A stretch of DNA of 64,000 nt from Vibrio tapetis subsp. quintayensis (GCF_030409945.1 NZ_JAUFQV010000011.1:248001-312000); one strand, 5' to 3'. Counted from the stretch's first letter, positions 40,020 through 51,126 are shown. The notes: generated by a model not told the origin, from the letters alone. Numbers and translations are program-made.

Positions 40020-41132
40020 TTAGCCAGAATAAGCACTGTGCCAATCCTTCCAAACGGGTTCAAAGCCCCGGTTTCTAATCGCATCAGCGACACTTGCAGC
40101 ACTGCGTTCGTCACTAATAGCAAACTGTTCCAATGCCTCACTAGGTGTTGCATAACCGCCGGGCTGAGTTTGCGAGGCAGCAGAGACGGATGTTACTCCT
40201 AACGGCAACACATTATCGCGGAAGCTTTCTGATTCGCGTGTAGATAGAGACAGTTCAACTTCAGGGTTTAGCAAACGATAAGCGCAAATAAGCTGCACTA
40301 ACTGTTTATCACTCATTACTGACTTAGGTTCAATCGATCCCTCACACGGCCTTATTCGTGGAAACGAAATCGAATATCGCGTACGCCAGTATGTCTGCTC
40401 TAAATAAGATAAATGGCTTGCAACATAAAAACAGTCGGTGCGCCATTCCTCCAAACCAATCAACGCCCCGATACCGATTTTATCGATACCCGCTTTAGCC
40501 AGGCGATCTGGAGTGTCCAGCCTGTAATCAAAATCTGTTTTATTGCCACGTAAATGATGTTTTGCATAGGTCGACGGATGGTAGGTTTCTTGATAAACCA
40601 TCACCGCGTCTAAACCGAGCGTTTTCAGTTCTTGATAGCACTCTTGATCTAAAGGTTGAACTTCCATAGCAAGGTAACTGAACTGTTCTTTGATTATTGG
40701 CAGCACTTGCCTAAAGTAATTCATTCCGACTTTAGTTTCATGCTCACCAGTAACCAACAATAAGTTATCAAAATTCATCTTCTTTATAGCGGCGAGTTCA
40801 GGTTCGATTTCCTCTACACTTAAGGTTTTCCGCTTAATCTTGTTCTCCATGGAGAATCCGCAATAGGTACAAGCATTCGCACACAAATTAGATAGGTATA
40901 GAGGTATATACATAGAAATAGTATGACCGAACCTCTGCCGTGTTTTTTGCATGGATCGTTGTGCCATCTGCTCTAAGTAAGGTTCCGCAGCGGGTGAGAT
41001 GAGCGCCTTGAAATCTTCCAAATCCAGTTTGGGCTTGGCCAACGCACGTTCTACGTCCCTAGTCGTTTTACTGTAGATCGAAAGCGTAATGCTGTCCCAA
41101 TCCATTTCTTTAAACTGCTCTACAAAGCTCAT
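40020..41132 (-). CDS. thiH: 2-iminoacetate synthase ThiH
   Basis: A 370-residue radical-SAM enzyme; the cluster motif CANACTYCGF (CX3CX2C) lies near residue 83. It cleaves tyrosine to dehydroglycine for thiazole formation. Last gene of the thi operon, 3 bp after thiG. Confidence 0.95.
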   Translation of the reverse strand: MSFVEQFKEMDWDSITLSIYSKTTRDVERALAKPKLDLEDFKALISPAAEPYLEQMAQRSMQKTRQRFGHTISMYIPLYLSNLCANACTYCGFSMENKIKRKTLSVEEIEPELAAIKKMNFDNLLLVTGEHETKVGMNYFRQVLPIIKEQFSYLAMEVQPLDQECYQELKTLGLDAVMVYQETYHPSTYAKHHLRGNKTDFDYRLDTPDRLAKAGIDKIGIGALIGLEEWRTDCFYVASHLSYLEQTYWRTRYSISFPRIRPCEGSIEPKSVMSDKQLVQLICAYRLLNPEVELSLSTRESESFRDNVLPLGVTSVSAASQTQPGGYATPSEALEQFAISDERSAASVADAIRNRGFEPVWKDWHSAYSG

Positions 41133-41135
41133 CGT

Positions 41136-41897
41136 TTACCCCAGAAATGCGGTCAACGGACTGGAAGCAACCGCGACATTCTGCTTAACGGCCAAACCTG
41201 CTTCATAAGCTATGCGGCCTGATTCCACCGCAAGTTTGAATGCTCGTCCCATCGCCCCCGGATCCGCCGCTGATGCAATTGCAGTATTAACAAGTACCGC
41301 GTCGGCACCCATCTCCATCGCCAATGCTGCATGAGATGGAGCACCTATTCCGGCATCGACGATGACAGGAACAGTCGCCTGATCAATGATGATTTCCAAG
41401 AAGTCTTTTGATGCAATGCCCTTGTTTGAACCGATTGGTGCACCAAGAGGCATTACTGCTGCGCAACCCACTTCTTGCAAGTGCTTACACAACACTGGAT
41501 CTGCGTGACAATATGGCAACACAACAAAACCTAGCTCAACCAGTTTCTCAGCCGCTTTTAACGTCTCGATTGGATCTGGCATTAGGTACTTTGGATCAGG
41601 GTGAATCTCAAGCTTTAGCCAATTGGTGACTAGCGCTTCACGTGCCAGTTGCGCAGCAAAAATGGCTTCTTTGGCATTTTTTGCTCCTGAGGTGTTGGGC
41701 AACAAGTTAACGCCATTCGCGATTAACGGCGCAAGGATGTCGTCATCTTGATGCTCTAGATCGACTCGTTTAAGAGCCATGGTTGCCAACTCTGAACCAG
41801 AAGCAATGATCGAAGCCATCATCGCGTCCTGATCTGAATATTTACCAGTACCCGTAAAGAGCCGTGAGCTAAAAGTTTTATCTGCGATTGATAACAT
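41136..41897 (-). CDS. thiG: Thiazole synthase ThiG
   Basis: A 253-residue TIM-barrel enzyme ([62 protein letters not shown]). It forms the thiazole phosphate from deoxyxylulose-5-phosphate, dehydroglycine and ThiS thiocarboxylate. ATG 41897 follows the thiS stop by 1 bp. Confidence 0.95.
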   Translation of the reverse strand: MLSIADKTFSSRLFTGTGKYSDQDAMMASIIASGSELATMALKRVDLEHQDDDILAPLIANGVNLLPNTSGAKNAKEAIFAAQLAREALVTNWLKLEIHPDPKYLMPDPIETLKAAEKLVELGFVVLPYCHADPVLCKHLQEVGCAAVMPLGAPIGSNKGIASKDFLEIIIDQATVPVIVDAGIGAPSHAALAMEMGADAVLVNTAIASAADPGAMGRAFKLAVESGRIAYEAGLAVKQNVAVASSPLTAFLG

Positions 41898-41898
41898 A

Positions 41899-42105
41899 CT
41901 AACCACCTGCTATTGCTTGAAAGAGTGAGATTTCATCACCTTGATTAACACTCACCTCAGGCCATTGGCTTCGAGGCACAATTTCACCATTAATTGCGAG
42001 CGCACATCCTGATGAAGACAGTTCTAGCTTGTCTAACATCTGTGCGACCGACAGGATTGAAGTCAATGTCACTGACTTACCATTTACAGCAATTTCAATA
42101 TTCAT
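41899..42105 (-). CDS. thiS: Sulfur carrier protein ThiS
   Basis: A 68-residue ubiquitin-fold protein, starting [10 protein letters not shown] and ending FQAIAGG; the C-terminal Gly-Gly is adenylated by ThiF and thiolated. The upstream in-frame extension is not needed. Between thiF and thiG. Confidence 0.93.
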   Translation of the reverse strand: MNIEIAVNGKSVTLTSILSVAQMLDKLELSSSGCALAINGEIVPRSQWPEVSVNQGDEISLFQAIAGG

Positions 42106-42128
42106 ATTGTGTCCAAATTTTTTATCCA

Positions 42129-42884
42129 CTAAGCGTGACAACAGATATCGCATTGATTGTCTTTCTTCAACACAAGGTCGACCCATTGATTAGTTAACCC
42201 ATCAAACATACGCAAGGCGTTAGAACCAACTTGTTCACTAGCATTACTGACAAGCTTGATGGCCTCTAACGCTTGGTACGCACCCATCATTGATACAACA
42301 GGCCCAATAATTCCGCTCTCAGAGCAGCGTTTGACAGCACTCACTTCATTAAACGGAAACAGGCAGTGGTAGCATGGGGAACCCGGCTGGTAATCAAATA
42401 CCGCTAGCTGGCCTTTCCAACCAATAGCAGCCGCCGATATCAATGTTGTCTTTGCCTCAAAGCATGCACGGTTAACTTGGTGCCTGGTCTTCATGTTGTC
42501 GCTACAATCGAGCACGACATCTGCGAGCAAGCACTCTAGTTTCAATTGTTCACCCTCAAGCGCTTTGTCTATAGCGCGCACCTTGCAATTGGGATTGAGT
42601 GATTCTATATACGCTTTCGTCGCCATGACCTTACTCACGCCGATATTGCTCGTGTTGTAATGGGTTTGGCGATGGAGGTTACTCTCGTCGACGCAGTCGT
42701 GATCGGCAATCACCAACTTTCCAACTCCCGCTCCCGCCAATAGCGGAATTGCAGCACTACCCAATCCACCACAACCGACGACCAGTATCGACGTACTTAG
42801 CATGTTCGCTTGCGCTTTCTCCCCAAATTCAGGCACGCTGATCTGTCTTTGGTAACGCAAGAATGCATGGTCGCTAATCGACAT
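42129..42884 (-). CDS. thiF: ThiS adenylyltransferase ThiF
   Basis: A 251-residue E1-like enzyme. The nucleotide site is VVGCGGLGSAAIPLLAGAG, the catalytic region LDCSDNMKTRHQVN, and zinc ligands are CYHC and CDIC near the C terminus. It activates the ThiS C terminus for sulfur transfer. The start overlaps thiE by 11 bp. Confidence 0.93.
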   Translation of the reverse strand: MSISDHAFLRYQRQISVPEFGEKAQANMLSTSILVVGCGGLGSAAIPLLAGAGVGKLVIADHDCVDESNLHRQTHYNTSNIGVSKVMATKAYIESLNPNCKVRAIDKALEGEQLKLECLLADVVLDCSDNMKTRHQVNRACFEAKTTLISAAAIGWKGQLAVFDYQPGSPCYHCLFPFNEVSAVKRCSESGIIGPVVSMMGAYQALEAIKLVSNASEQVGSNALRMFDGLTNQWVDLVLKKDNQCDICCHA

Positions 42885-44105
42885 CAGATATTCTCTTTTG
42901 GCTCATGATTCGACTAAACTGCTCGATGACGGATTTGGGCTCGCTACTGAGCGTAATGGCTCTTACAACAGCCAAGCTTGATACACCACACTGCCACACC
43001 TCTTGTGCTCGGTTCAGGTCTATCCCTCCAATAGCAACGGTAGGGAAGTTTCCGATTAGGTCTTGATACAGTTTTAAACGCACCAACCCCTGAGGTTTCG
43101 ATGGCATCACTTTAGTCGTTGTAGGGTAAATATGCCCTAGAGCAATGTAGCTTGGTGAAAGCTGTTGAATCCGTTGTATCTCGTAGTAGCCATGAGTCGA
43201 TAAGCCTAGCCTTATACCGGCTTTGGCAATCAACCTTAGATCCGCGGTTTCTAGATCTTCTTGGCCTAAATGAACACCATAAGCTCCATATTCAATGGCC
43301 AACTCCCAGTAATCATTAATGAATACTTGAGCTTGAAAATCCCGACCTAATTGAATTGCCTTTTGAACCTGTTCGGCCAACTCTGGATGATTCCGGTCTT
43401 TAATTCTCAACTGAACAGTCTTGATACCTAACTTCAACAACCGTTCGATCCAATCAACATCATCGACCACTGGATAGAGGCCTAAACTGCTGGCCTCCAT
43501 TTCAGGAAAGGACACGGGGTCTGAGTTATCCCACCCGAGCGTAATTCCTAGGTTGCGGTCTTCTAACGAGGGTAATGGAAAGTCACTTCGATCAGTCGGC
43601 CATGTTTCACGTGAAACACAGGATTGGCTGGCAACGCGAGCAAGAATAACCGCATCTTCAATTGGAAAATCGAGAGCCAAACACACGACTAGCCAGCTAA
43701 GGTGCCTTTCTCGTTCAGTTTTTGTATTAAGAGTTTTAGGTGATGGAATCGATTTGGTTATTCCGTCAAACCAAAATACATCGCTGTTAACGGCCTTCAG
43801 CTTGGCATCGATGGCTATCTGATTATCAGTAAAAAACTCGGAGCCATAAGTAACCAACAAACCTACAGTGTTTACAGTATCCATTGGCTGGAATCGAGAT
43901 AATTCAGACGCTTCGTTCGACAGGCGCTTGAGCGACACCGCTAATGTGAAAGACTTACTATCAACTTGAATCTCGAAGTCTTCAGATTTACTAGCGCCAA
44001 TTTCAATAGCGCTAATGTCCATACCTTGCTCTTTTGCCGCCGACAAGCATTGCTTGATGCTCGATATAAGGTGACAAAATTGGGTTGGGATTAATAACTG
44101 ATACA

Positions 44106-44106
<1 letters not shown>
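42874..44106 (-). CDS. thiE: Thiamine-phosphate synthase ThiE with an N-terminal extension
   Basis: A 410-residue protein, about twice the usual ThiE length. The C-terminal half (from about residue 208, LGLYPVVDDVDWIERLLKLGIKTVQLRIKD... to VHLGQEDL and ALGHIYPTTTK) is a standard ThiE that joins the pyrimidine and thiazole halves. The N-terminal half (about 1-200) resembles a degenerate ThiD-type (HMP kinase) domain with no clear catalytic residues. It follows thiC with stop and start sharing one base, and it contains an exact parS site in the linker. Confidence 0.88.
43603..43618. promoter_or_regulatory. parS centromere site inside thiE
   Basis: TGTTTCACGTGAAACA, an exact match, encoding Cys-Val-Ser-Arg-Glu-Thr in the linker between the ThiE halves. 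ParB sites inside genes are accepted where the protein tolerates the codons. Confidence 0.9.
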
Positions 44107-46061
<1,955 letters not shown>

Positions 46062-46184
46062 CTATTTATTATAGAGGGATAAATGCTTGGCGGATTGGTG
46101 TTGCAAGAGGTGTTGATGGATCTATGCTCACGCATAAACATCAAAACATAGATACATTAGCGGAATGCCAATGAAAATATCTTC

Positions 46185-46290
46185 TCCTGTTCCCTTCGCA
46201 GGTATTAGCCTGATCAGGTTCAACGGATCCCGTTTTCACGGTCTCAGCTATCATCTAACAATTAAGTAGATGTAAGCACTCCGACAAGTG
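46185..46290 (-). ncRNA. TPP riboswitch (THI element)
   Basis: On the minus strand the conserved parts read GGAGTGC, GCTGAGA, ACCTGATCAGG, TAATACC and TGCGAAGGGA, in the right order and spacing for the thi box. It lies 130 bp before the thiC start and represses the operon when thiamine pyrophosphate is abundant. Confidence 0.95.
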
Positions 46291-46357
46291 AAGCCATTAT
46301 AAGTAAGTTTTCGAGATTTACAAACCCACGATATGCTTAATAGGCGACTAAAGCTGA

Positions 46358-46741
46358 TTAATTTTTCATCAACAATTGGAAACCTAACCAAGCTGCAGAA
46401 ACACTTAATGCGACATTCAATAATATGTTTAAACCCATTTTAAAGAATGCTCCTTGCTGCATTAATAGAACGTTATCCATTGAGAAGGTCGAAAATGTCG
46501 TTAGAGCCCCAAGAAAACCAAGACCAATTATTTGCCTCCACGGTTCCGTTGCTAATAATTCATTCTCAAATGCAGCAATCAACAAGCCCATGGCAAATGA
46601 ACCGATGACATTAACTGTTAATGTGCCGTAGGGAAAACCTCGACCAAATAAAGACACGCATAATTCTGAAATCAGGTATCTCGAACACGCACCAAATGCC
46701 CCGCCTAATGCGATACACCCCAAAACAAAACCCTGTCCCAT
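46358..46741 (-). CDS. crcB: Fluoride exporter CrcB (Fluc family)
   Basis: A 127-residue membrane protein with four segments. Signatures are GGAFGACSRYLIS, PYGTLTVNVIGSFAMG and GFLGALTTFSTFSMD. CrcB forms a dimeric fluoride channel that expels fluoride. ATG 46741 is chosen over an upstream TTG. No fluoride riboswitch was seen upstream. Confidence 0.93.
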   Translation of the reverse strand: MGQGFVLGCIALGGAFGACSRYLISELCVSLFGRGFPYGTLTVNVIGSFAMGLLIAAFENELLATEPWRQIIGLGFLGALTTFSTFSMDNVLLMQQGAFFKMGLNILLNVALSVSAAWLGFQLLMKN

Positions 46742-46870
46742 AGTCACTCTCAATTCAAAATTTATAAACTCGGTAATATTACTCGGCCATTTTTAGCACA
46801 ATTTTCATTAAAAACGACAACATAATGCCCCATAAACTGAACTAGAAAGTAAAAGTTACAGGAGTCACAA

Positions 46871-46906
46871 ATGAGCAACATTCGTCGCATAACGCATTTG
46901 CACTAG
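46871..46906 (+). CDS. Possible 11-residue leader peptide
   Basis: ATG 46871 with ACAGGAG 6-7 nt upstream encodes MSNIRRITHLH and stops 65 bp before the next small gene. Its length, basic residues and closing His fit a leader peptide, but no attenuator pairing was established. Confidence 0.35.
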   Translation: MSNIRRITHLH

Positions 46907-46971
46907 ATACCTATAGCTTATCTGCTGCTTGAATGAATGCAACACTCAATGATAAGACAAAGGAGAGTCCG

Positions 46972-47115
46972 ATGAGTATTCAGTATAAATTAAGTAAAGC
47001 GGCAATTGTTGCTGCCTGCATATTGTCCGCTGCACTTGCATGTGTGGCACATTCTCGAGCCTGTAGGGATTTATGGAACGAATTGGTGAGATTCATAGCT
47101 TGGGCAAACCGTTAA
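46972..47115 (+). CDS. Small membrane protein, unknown function
   Basis: A 47-residue peptide with a strong RBS (AAAGGAGAGT, 4 nt before the ATG) and a hydrophobic segment AAIVAACILSAALACVA. The C-terminal part is CRDLWNELVRFIAWANR. Too small for a family call; the strong RBS favours a real gene. Confidence 0.55.
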   Translation: MSIQYKLSKAAIVAACILSAALACVAHSRACRDLWNELVRFIAWANR

Positions 47116-47523
47116 TTGACACGGCACTCGCAGAGTCTATATGAGCCGGAATAATGGGTGCGCTATTCAATGCCCCGTTAGGACAAAGTTTGGACATCGT
47201 AAACAGATTGCTGCAGGACTCTCATTACTCTTCCAATCTTGGCGTCACTGCAATGAAATATCGGTACTATCATGTTCACTGTCACCGCATGCTTGATTAA
47301 CCCACTATTGCAGCTCTTCGAGGCAACTCTCATGGCGCTAGTTACCCGTAAAGGCATCATTAGGCAAATATACTGTGATGACGCCTTTACGCTCGCTGTG
47401 GGTGCTGAAATAGGTACAGGAGTATTAGGAGCTATCATAGAAGAAAAGCAGGTAACGGACATAAACCTACAAAGCGTGAACGGATAGAAGAAACCAACGC
47501 CAAAATTCTTTTCTACAGACGAC
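47116..47523. other. Region with a decayed or doubtful coding remnant
   Basis: A 71-codon open frame (plus strand, 47272-47487; hydrophobic middle LMALVTRKGII, AVGAEIGTGVLGAII) has no good RBS and no recognised family. It looks like the remains of a membrane-protein gene. No other gene is supported in this stretch. Confidence 0.3.
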
Positions 47524-47558
47524 AAAAAGGCTCTAACATCTCAGCTAGAGCCTTTTTT
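47524..47558. terminator. Outer terminator, tRNA-Trp locus
   Basis: AAAAAGGCTCTA and TAGAGCCTTTTTT arms; the second copy of the terminator at 47595-47626, about 72 bp away. Confidence 0.7.
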
Positions 47559-47593
47559 ATGAAAAGAGTGAAGAAATTCGAAATCCCAAAACG
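47559..47593 (-). pseudogene. Decayed tRNA-Trp 3' end
   Basis: Aligns without gaps to the tRNA-Trp 3' fragment 72 bp to the right, about 25 of 33 bases identical (for example ATTCGAAATCCCAAAACG versus ATTCGAACTCCCAACACG). An older, mutated copy. Confidence 0.55.
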
Positions 47594-47594
47594 T

Positions 47595-47626
47595 AAAAAA
47601 GGCTCTAGTCTTTCGACTAGAGCCTT
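47595..47626 (-). terminator. Inner terminator, tRNA-Trp locus
   Basis: On the minus strand AAGGCTCTAGTC pairs with GACTAGAGCCTT and a T run follows, 6 bp downstream of the tRNA-Trp 3' end. Confidence 0.8.
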
Positions 47627-47631
47627 AATTA

Positions 47632-47676
47632 TGGCAGGGGTGGAGAGATTCGAACTCCCAACACGCGGATTTGGAA
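47632..47676 (-). other. Candidate left attachment site: 3' half of tRNA-Trp
   Basis: On the minus strand the sequence runs from anticodon loop TTCCAAA (anticodon CCA) through TCCGC, a T arm with TTCGAAT and acceptor CACCCCT to encoded CCA. The homology stops at the anticodon loop: the bases beyond cannot form the 5' half of the stem. A tRNA 3' half next to foreign genes is the usual scar of tyrosine-integrase insertion. The full tRNA-Trp should lie at the other end, beyond 64 kb. Confidence 0.75.
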
Positions 47677-47782
47677 CACGTAATTTCGCTGCATTAAAGA
47701 CACAATCAAACAACTAACCTGACTATGTTGGCATCCCACAGATGGAGATCTCGCAAGCTACTCGATAAGACCCATAACACCA

Positions 47783-48577
47783 CTAGCTAGTATGCGCTTG
47801 CATGTCCATCTTAATCGACTTTGCTAGACCTGATAAGTCACCATATATTGATTTAGCATTAATATTCATTTTCCGCAGCAAAGCATAAATACCTTCATAC
47901 AGTTCACTCGAAATAACAAACTTTAGCATTGGAGTTGAGCTGTATATATCCAACGAAAGCAAGTTTTCAATTTTCTGCTCTCTATTACCAGAAATTAAAA
48001 AGGTTCCTGCCTGTCTATCAATCCTGACATTCATTTCTAATGGCTCTGTTATCCACACAATATCATAAGAGAATCTATCAACTACCTCATCAAATATCTG
48101 ATCTTGAATACCATGAATATCTCGGCGACTCTTGTTGAAACCACCATCTTTTGTAGAAATATGGGCAACAGAAGCATCTAATACGGCATGATAATCCAGT
48201 GCAATCATGGCCAAGTCTTTCTTACTTTGAGGGTCATATGCTTCCAAAGCAAAATATAATGCAATGTAAGGACTCTCTGTAAAATCGATTAGACGCGTTG
48301 GAGCTCCGTAGTGCTGCATAACAGATAACCAAGCAAGCTTGCTCTTTGGCTCATGGTTTGTGTCATTGTAAATATGATACTTTGATTTAAACAGGTTCAA
48401 GTAATGCTCTTCAACCTGTTTAACATTACCCCCCCATGAAGACCCTAACGTACGCTCCAATGTTGATTCTAATTTCCAAGTTGAATCAGCATGCCCCCGG
48501 TAAATATAATGGTTGGGTAATTCATTCAACGCAGTCAAAAGTTCTTCAACAGTTCTAATTCTTCTTTCTGTTATCAC
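47783..48577 (-). CDS. FRG-domain protein
   Basis: A 264-residue protein with the FRG core: YIYRGHADSTWKLESTLER (Tyr-Arg-Gly at about residues 26-28), then MQHYGAPTRLIDFTESPYIALYFAL. FRG domains are ADP-ribosyltransferase-like and are often found in bacterial defence loci. It begins with GTG 48577 in a 4-bp overlap (GTGA) with the upstream gene, so the two are coupled. A toxin or defence effector is an inference. Confidence 0.75.
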   Translation of the reverse strand: MITERRIRTVEELLTALNELPNHYIYRGHADSTWKLESTLERTLGSSWGGNVKQVEEHYLNLFKSKYHIYNDTNHEPKSKLAWLSVMQHYGAPTRLIDFTESPYIALYFALEAYDPQSKKDLAMIALDYHAVLDASVAHISTKDGGFNKSRRDIHGIQDQIFDEVVDRFSYDIVWITEPLEMNVRIDRQAGTFLISGNREQKIENLLSLDIYSSTPMLKFVISSELYEGIYALLRKMNINAKSIYGDLSGLAKSIKMDMQAHTS

Positions 48578-49407
48578 CCTCGAACCCTCGAGTATTCATC
48601 TTGTATTCGAGCCAAAACATCACGATATGACGCATCCAAGCTAACAACAACAGAAACAGCGTCACCCTTCATCCTAATCGGTACTACCTTTTTACCCTCG
48701 GCTGGGATAATTCTAGCAGATGCAGTATTAGCGGTTGCAGCTGTAGATTTAGCAATACTTTCGGCTACCTCTTCATTCAAAGCTTCACCCTTAACTTCTA
48801 GTGAACCTGTCTGTGCACCAATTTGTTGTGCATATACAGATAAAGGTTTTTGAAACAGTTCATCTGCGTCCACTGGGTTAGGGCCTGTAAACGTAGCTTT
48901 AAAGCTTTTAATAGCATAGGCAGCTCTAAGCTTTTGAATAAAGCCTTGAGGGTCAGGGATAAAGTTAACTTTAACTTCGGATCCAGTATGGATCACTGTT
49001 TCTGACTTTTCGAAGAGCCCTCGAATTCTACGAGCTACGGTTTCGGCATCTGGAGCCAATTTAGACTTCTTCGCAATACCTAGCAATCCTATACGACAAT
49101 CAAACACTACTGTTGTATAAGGGCTAGAATCATCCAATTGATCTATAAAATTACCACTTTCCTTATCAAATTTTTCTAAAGTAGTCTTAGTCGTTCGACC
49201 AATAGCAAAAGACCCTGTCAGTTGATCAAAAAAATCAACATTCCCCAAATGCCATTCACTTCCTGAAGAAAGCATCATCTCAGGCTTCTCATTTATCGCT
49301 TCTAAAAAAACTTGTGAAGGAGAAAGACTGGGAAGCAAAAGCGACAACTGCGCGGGTTTTATAAACTTCACTCGATATAGATAGTATTCGGTACCTGCCA
49401 CTGACAC
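48574..49407 (-). CDS. Unrecognised partner of the FRG-domain protein
   Basis: A 277-residue protein with no domain that I recognise. It has an N-terminal strand-rich part, then a segment VFDCRIGLLGIAKKSKLAPDAETVARRIRGLF, and a low-complexity Ala-rich hinge (SIAKSTAATANTASARI) before the C-terminal quarter. GTG start (49407, or 49401 with AAGG at better spacing). It precedes and overlaps the FRG gene, so it may be the sensor, inhibitor or scaffold of a two-gene system. Confidence 0.65.
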   Translation of the reverse strand: MSVAGTEYYLYRVKFIKPAQLSLLLPSLSPSQVFLEAINEKPEMMLSSGSEWHLGNVDFFDQLTGSFAIGRTTKTTLEKFDKESGNFIDQLDDSSPYTTVVFDCRIGLLGIAKKSKLAPDAETVARRIRGLFEKSETVIHTGSEVKVNFIPDPQGFIQKLRAAYAIKSFKATFTGPNPVDADELFQKPLSVYAQQIGAQTGSLEVKGEALNEEVAESIAKSTAATANTASARIIPAEGKKVVPIRMKGDAVSVVVSLDASYRDVLARIQDEYSRVRG

Positions 49408-49976
49408 ACCTTGATATATATATTCTGATTATTTGTGTTTAGTATCTATTTCTATAATAAAAACAACAAGTACTAGTCATAGAAAAGAAGATGAATATCA
49501 ATTTCAAACCCTGATAATACCAATCATTGAGTGCACGATTACTTCAACAAAACTACGCCCTCACCCTCATGGACGAGCCACCAGCACAGCCCAAGAATGA
49601 CAGAGATCGTTCAACTAACTGCCATTACACTCTTAAAAATAGAAAGTCAGACCAACTACACAGTCTCACTTTGGTAAGATCAGCAAGTACTACGTAGCGT
49701 TCAAAGCGTCTATTATGAAGAGCATAGTAGCGCTGTGAATTAACCGAAAAACACTTCGCTGAGTATCTCCCACACCAACCTACTAAAAATCTTAACCATT
49801 AATCTTTTCAATAACTTCTTGTACATCTTCAACTCCAAAACACAAACTAAATCTTCGAGCTCTATTTTCAGTGTTTGTACCCAAAATGGCAGACGTCATT
49901 TTCTACAGGATAGTGGTCAATACGCGCACTATGATTCACAATAGATACATAATTACGAACAAAAAGACGTAAGAAA
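49408..49976. other. Intergenic region with a repeat copy, divergent promoters
   Basis: A 569-bp gap between the FRG operon (minus) and the ParA-like gene (plus). It contains a repeat copy at 49590-49651 and probably both promoters. No coding sequence is supported. Confidence 0.5.
49590..49651. repeat. Intergenic repeat family 1, copy A
   Basis: AAGAATGACAG..ATCGTTC followed by AACTGC and ending AAATAGAAAG; shared with 51127-51190. Confidence 0.65.
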
Positions 49977-50987
49977 ATGGCTAGAAAGACAATTCAAATC
50001 ACACCAGAGCAAGTCAAAGCATTAAGACAAAAAGTAGGGATAACTCAGAAGCAAGCAGCAGCAAGTGTTCATCTATCATTGCGCCAATGGCAGAAATTCG
50101 AAGAGTCAGAATCATCATCAACCTATATTAGAATTCCAGATGCCACTTTAGAGTTGTTCTGTCTAAAAACAGGCTTGTCGTTTCCACCAGCCTTTGGGAA
50201 TACCTATCGACTAGGAAAAACCATCAGTTTTGCAGGTGGGCCTGGTGGGATTGGGCGTTCAACATTAACTAGAGATATGGCACTACTACTTACGCAAGAA
50301 GGCTATGAAGTATTAATAGTTACCGACCGAACAGGACAACTTGTACTTGCAGAGAAGCGGTTCATCGCTACCAATACAGCCTTCCCAAAGATCTTAGCTA
50401 TTGAGGATATTGATTGGGACAACAGACCTTACGCAGATGTGTCTATAGGTCAAATAAAGAAGAATTACGATTTTATCTTCTTCGACCTAGAGAAAAATCA
50501 AGAGCACTTAAACATATGCAAGTACGAGATAGATCTGATCATAACTCCAACTAGCCCAACACATCATTTTAATACATCGCTTCGAAACATCATTCGTTTC
50601 TTAAACAAGTTAGAAGGGAATCAAAAAACGTTGGTTGCTTGTTTACTCGTTGGCATATCTCAAGACTTCAACTTTGACTTCTATTACTACAGCCTCGACC
50701 AATGGTTATCGAAAGCCGATTTAGATTTATCGTTCAAAGGATTAAGAAAGGATCGTGAACATCAAGAGGAATGCTTAAAAGACATTAACGATCTGACCAA
50801 ATTTGGTGTCTATGTTTTTGAAGCTTATTCAAGCGATATCTACAAACATTACGAAGCTCTGCATGCAGAAGAAAGTGGTTCTTGGTCAACTGGTTACCAC
50901 TTTATCGACAAACCAAATACTCTTTCAGCGCATCAAATGAGAGCGATAAAAAACGAACTACTTAAGATTTTCAATATCAGTTCATAA
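49977..50987 (+). CDS. HTH and ParA/MinD-like P-loop ATPase fusion with altered Walker A
   Basis: A 336-residue protein. Residues about 8-65 form an XRE-type helix-turn-helix (VKALRQKVGITQKQAAASVHLSLRQWQKFE). Residues about 82 on are a ParA/MinD-like domain: GGPGGIGRSTLTRDMALLL, then YDFIFFDLEKNQEH as the second motif. The usual Walker lysine is Arg in GIGRST, and the signature lysine of KGGVGKST is also absent. It may bind DNA without normal ATP turnover. Likely a regulator or partition-like protein of the element. Confidence 0.7.
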   Translation: MARKTIQITPEQVKALRQKVGITQKQAAASVHLSLRQWQKFEESESSSTYIRIPDATLELFCLKTGLSFPPAFGNTYRLGKTISFAGGPGGIGRSTLTRDMALLLTQEGYEVLIVTDRTGQLVLAEKRFIATNTAFPKILAIEDIDWDNRPYADVSIGQIKKNYDFIFFDLEKNQEHLNICKYEIDLIITPTSPTHHFNTSLRNIIRFLNKLEGNQKTLVACLLVGISQDFNFDFYYYSLDQWLSKADLDLSFKGLRKDREHQEECLKDINDLTKFGVYVFEAYSSDIYKHYEALHAEESGSWSTGYHFIDKPNTLSAHQMRAIKNELLKIFNISS

Positions 50988-51038
50988 ATGTAATATCTAA
51001 TATTATTAATCAAAAACATAAGCTTATAGCTAAATTTC

Positions 51039-51087
51039 AGACTAAGTCTTTAGCAATGTATATTGCTGTCGTTATTACCACAGCATC
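51039..51087. repeat. Intergenic repeat family 2, copy A
   Basis: CTAAGTCTTTAGCAATGTAT, ATTGCTGTCGTTA and ACCACAGCAT; shared with 62453-62533. Confidence 0.65.
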
Positions 51088-51126
51088 ACTAGTCTAATCA
51101 AATCAGCTAAAGCATCGAAATATCAC

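Noticed and set aside
47178..47525. 115-codon minus-strand open frame
   Set aside because: It overlaps a plus-strand remnant, lacks an RBS and has a low-complexity, frame-shadow-like composition.
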